Positions 62,001 through 64,000 of a DNA stretch of 64,000 nucleotides are shown piece by piece (position 1 is the stretch's first letter; each line of letters opens with the position of its first letter). The position numbers were made by a program, and so were the translations under genes. Below the pieces are notes generated by a model that was not told where the DNA came from, ran no database searches, and was given only the letters and a program-made list of their open reading frames with translations. Source of the DNA: Mastacembelus armatus (Eukaryota > Chordata > Actinopteri > Synbranchiformes > Mastacembelidae); NCBI RefSeq assembly GCF_900324485.2, contig NC_046649.1, positions 20,207,665 through 20,271,664 on the forward strand. The letters are read 5' to 3'.

Positions 62001-64000
62001 CATGGTGGACACACAATCAGCATCCCCAGTCCACCACCCACAGCCAATCAGCGGGTTGGGATGCATTCTCCGCCCCCACGCAGAGCCCCGGTCAGGGAGT
62101 TCAGTGGGACCTATGAGAGCCTGCCAGCGCGCTCTGTACAGGTGAGACAGCCACGCCTAAAAGGTTTATGGCCCAATCTGCACCTTTTGCATGTTGTAAC
62201 AAAATATAAACAGCTAAATGTGTTAGATTTTGAATTATCAAGTAACATTCAAGTGCTTTAAAAATAGACAGCCAATCCCAAAATCAACAATTCTCCCTTA
62301 AACCTTTTGTTTAGATCACTGGAAATTAACTGACACTTTAAATTTGCTTTTGAATTCATTCTATCAGGTATCAGAGTCTCGTGTGGTTGAGTGTCCCAGT
62401 ATTCAGATAACCACCATCTCGCCCGAAGACGACCCAGCACCCACCATCCCCAGCTACTGGGACATGGGTGGTGGTGGCTGGGACCGTGAGCGTCTTTATC
62501 TCCCCCTGCTGGACCCTTTTACCTACCGCGATAGATGCCCCGGCTCCCTCAGCCCCAGTCCTGCCTCCAGCCCCTCCTCTCGTGGTTGGCTTAGCCCCGC
62601 CTCCAGCTGTGACTCTCTGTTGGTGGAAGAGGAGGAGCTTAACGAAGCCACCATCAATTTTGGGCTCTCTCCATCCTCGAGGCCCACTTCCCCTGGAGGT
62701 AAAAAGCGTAGAAACTCCCCCTTGGCCTCCCCTTGTAACTCACGGAGGGGCAGTTACTCAGAGGAGCTGCAGGGATGCAACCTGGAAGGTGGAGACTCCA
62801 CCCATCAATCACAACCTCTGCCCAGCAGCTGTGAGCTCAGCATCCCACAGAAAACCAGGAAAACGTCGTTAGAACAGGTAGATGTGATGCTGGTTTGGTT
62901 TTGTGGTAGAATATTAAACATTTCCTGCAGTAGTGAACCCCACTTTCTGTCTTCCAGTTGTCGCCGAGGGAGTTGGATCAAGAACAGGCTCCTGGCCACA
63001 GCTCCCCCTGCCCACTTCCAGAGACTCAGCAGACCAGGAGAGAGGCTCCCTCTCTGGGCATGGACTACCTCTCTGTGCCTCCTGCTCTGGCCTGGGGCAG
63101 GACCCGAGCCAACGCCCACAGCCCTCTGTTCAGGCAAGAATACAAGGGGACTTCCCTTTGCTCGCTCATGTTACCAAAAACCTTCACATATTGGTAGGCA
63201 TCATGCTAGCTGCCATTAGATGTTCCCTTTTTGTATCATCCATCCATTTTCTTTACTGCTTAGTCCAATTCAGGCTTTTGGGGGGTTGGAACCAGTCCCA
63301 GCTGATGTGAGGCAAGAGGAAGGGTCCACCCTGGTCAGATCATCAGTCTGTCATAGGCTGACACGTAGAGACAGACGAACACTCACACTCATGTTCACAC
63401 CAACACGCAGTTTAGATTTACCTACCTAACCTGCATGTCTATGGACTGTGGGAGGAAGCCGGAGTACTCAGACAAAACCCACATAGACATGGAGAGAACA
63501 TGTAAACTCCACACAAAAAGGCCTTAGGTCCAAACGGGATTCAAACCTGGAACCTGCTTGCTCTTCGGCGACAGAGCTGACCACTGTGTGCAGTGTCACT
63601 CTTTGTACATATTTGTCACAAACCAAGCTGTAAGTAATCATAACCACTGCAGGACAAGCAGCTCTGCTCACTTGCTGTGTGCTGTGTTTTAATCGCTTTG
63701 CACCTGTCACGTCTGCATGTGTAAATTCTATGGAAATCTCATTACTTGGCCCACAGTGTCATTATTCATTGGCATCTGTTGTGCATCCTCGCTCAGTCTG
63801 GTGATCATGTTCACAATTAAAACTGTCCAATGCAACTACAGGTCTAATGCTCTGCCACCGCTCGACTGGCCGCTGCCATCCCAGTTTGACCAGTATGAGT
63901 TGCGTATTGAGGTGCAGCCACGTCCACACCACAGAGCCCACTATGAGACAGAAGGGAGCAGAGGAGCCGTCAAGGCTGCACCAACAGGACATCCTGTAGT
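58302..64000 (+). CDS. nfatc4: Nuclear factor of activated T cells, cytoplasmic 4 (NFATC4), 3' part beyond window
   Basis: Five exons are visible: 58302-58494, 61981-62141, 62368-62877, 62958-63133, and 63842 onward, in phase. NFATC4 is a cytoplasmic transcription factor that enters the nucleus when calcineurin removes its phosphates. Family blocks in order: [13 protein letters not shown] start; [20 protein letters not shown]; calcineurin-docking PSIQIT in [11 protein letters not shown]; serine-proline repeats ([18 protein letters not shown] and [11 protein letters not shown]); a basic KKRRNS nuclear-localisation patch; SRRGSYSEE serine-rich region; [22 protein letters not shown]; then the Rel-homology start [19 protein letters not shown]. 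These match human NFATC4 better than NFATC1-3, and LTB4R is its neighbour in human too. Intron 4 starts with GC (TTCAG/GCAAGA). Intron 1 is 3.5 kb with two microsatellites. DNA-binding and dimerisation regions follow past 64000. Confidence 0.95.
58586..58670. repeat. (GT)n(GC)n alternating purine-pyrimidine microsatellite
   Basis: About 25 GT units pass into about nine GC units and back to GT, 90 bases after the nfatc4 exon 1 donor. Strict purine-pyrimidine alternation with a GC core is the strongest Z-DNA-forming class of sequence. Confidence 0.9.
58997..59039. repeat. (AC)n microsatellite in nfatc4 intron 1
   Basis: Twenty or so AC units in the first intron; open frames around it are repeat artefacts. 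Confidence 0.9.
59040..61980. other. Rest of nfatc4 intron 1, nothing recognised
   Basis: AT-rich intron sequence with T-runs at 61433-61451 and 61767-61798. Open frames on both strands at 59533-59938 show no motif. No exon, RNA gene or clear mobile element was found. Confidence 0.5.
63236..63597 (-). mobile_element. tRNA-derived SINE, reverse copy, in nfatc4 intron 4
   Basis: This is the same family as the SINE at 56392, inverted: the plus strand starts with the complementary tail TCATCCATCCATTTTC and ends with the tRNA-like head. On the minus strand the B-box-like GGTTTGAATCCC and the block GTGGAGTTTACATGTTCTCT are visible. Short matching flanks (CCTTTTTGTA at 63226-63235, CTCTTTGTA at 63599-63607) look like a decayed target duplication. 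It lies in the GC-AG intron. Confidence 0.8.

Noticed and set aside
1-64000. CRISPR arrays, operons or other prokaryotic-type systems
   Set aside because: The window is vertebrate nuclear DNA; the only tandem repeats are simple microsatellites.

Overview
The window looks like the nuclear genome of a teleost fish. Genes are intron-rich with GT-AG splicing, intergenic DNA is AT-rich, (CA)n/(GT)n microsatellites are common, and the repeats are typical teleost ones: tRNA-derived SINEs with a (GGAT)n tail, an R4/Rex6-type LINE with a restriction-like endonuclease, an L2/CR1-type LINE, hAT remnants and small inverted-repeat elements. Gene models were built by hand from splice sites, reading-frame phase and recalled human protein sequences. 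No database search was possible.

Layout: 1-15.9 kb (-), tep1, 40 exons seen, with the 3' WD40 end running off the left edge. 16-18.1 kb, intergenic DNA with a decayed hAT element. 18.4-24.3 kb (+), a ZNRF-family E3 ubiquitin ligase with a very long 3' UTR. 24.9-26.7 kb, repeats including a LINE tail. 27.9-31.3 kb (+), a lifeguard/TMBIM-family membrane protein. 32.4-38.2 kb (-), parp2, here carrying an N-terminal WWE domain. 38.9-43.0 kb (+), mettl17, head to head with parp2. 43.0-45.7 kb (-), sdr39u1, tail to tail with mettl17. 46.7-48.0 kb (+), a short spliced transcript with a 5'TOP-like start whose first intron holds a C/D-box snoRNA that I identify as SNORD126. 49.2-51.7 kb (-), a leukotriene B4 receptor-like GPCR. 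53.9-56.8 kb, a 5'-truncated L2-type LINE and a SINE with intact target-site duplications. 58.3-64 kb (+), the first five coding exons of nfatc4, cut by the right edge at the start of the Rel domain.

TEP1, PARP2, METTL17, SDR39U1, LTB4R, NFATC4 and SNORD126 all map to human 14q11.2-q12, so this is a conserved synteny block. The genes are not one pathway. They are mostly housekeeping: vault/telomerase RNP, DNA repair, mitochondrial ribosome assembly and rRNA methylation, plus a lipid-mediator receptor and a calcium-regulated transcription factor.

The best observations are the WWE domain spliced in frame onto PARP2, the snoRNA with its compact host gene, a GC-AG intron in nfatc4, overlapping 3' ends of mettl17 and sdr39u1, and the ZNRF-like gene, which I cannot place in the human block.
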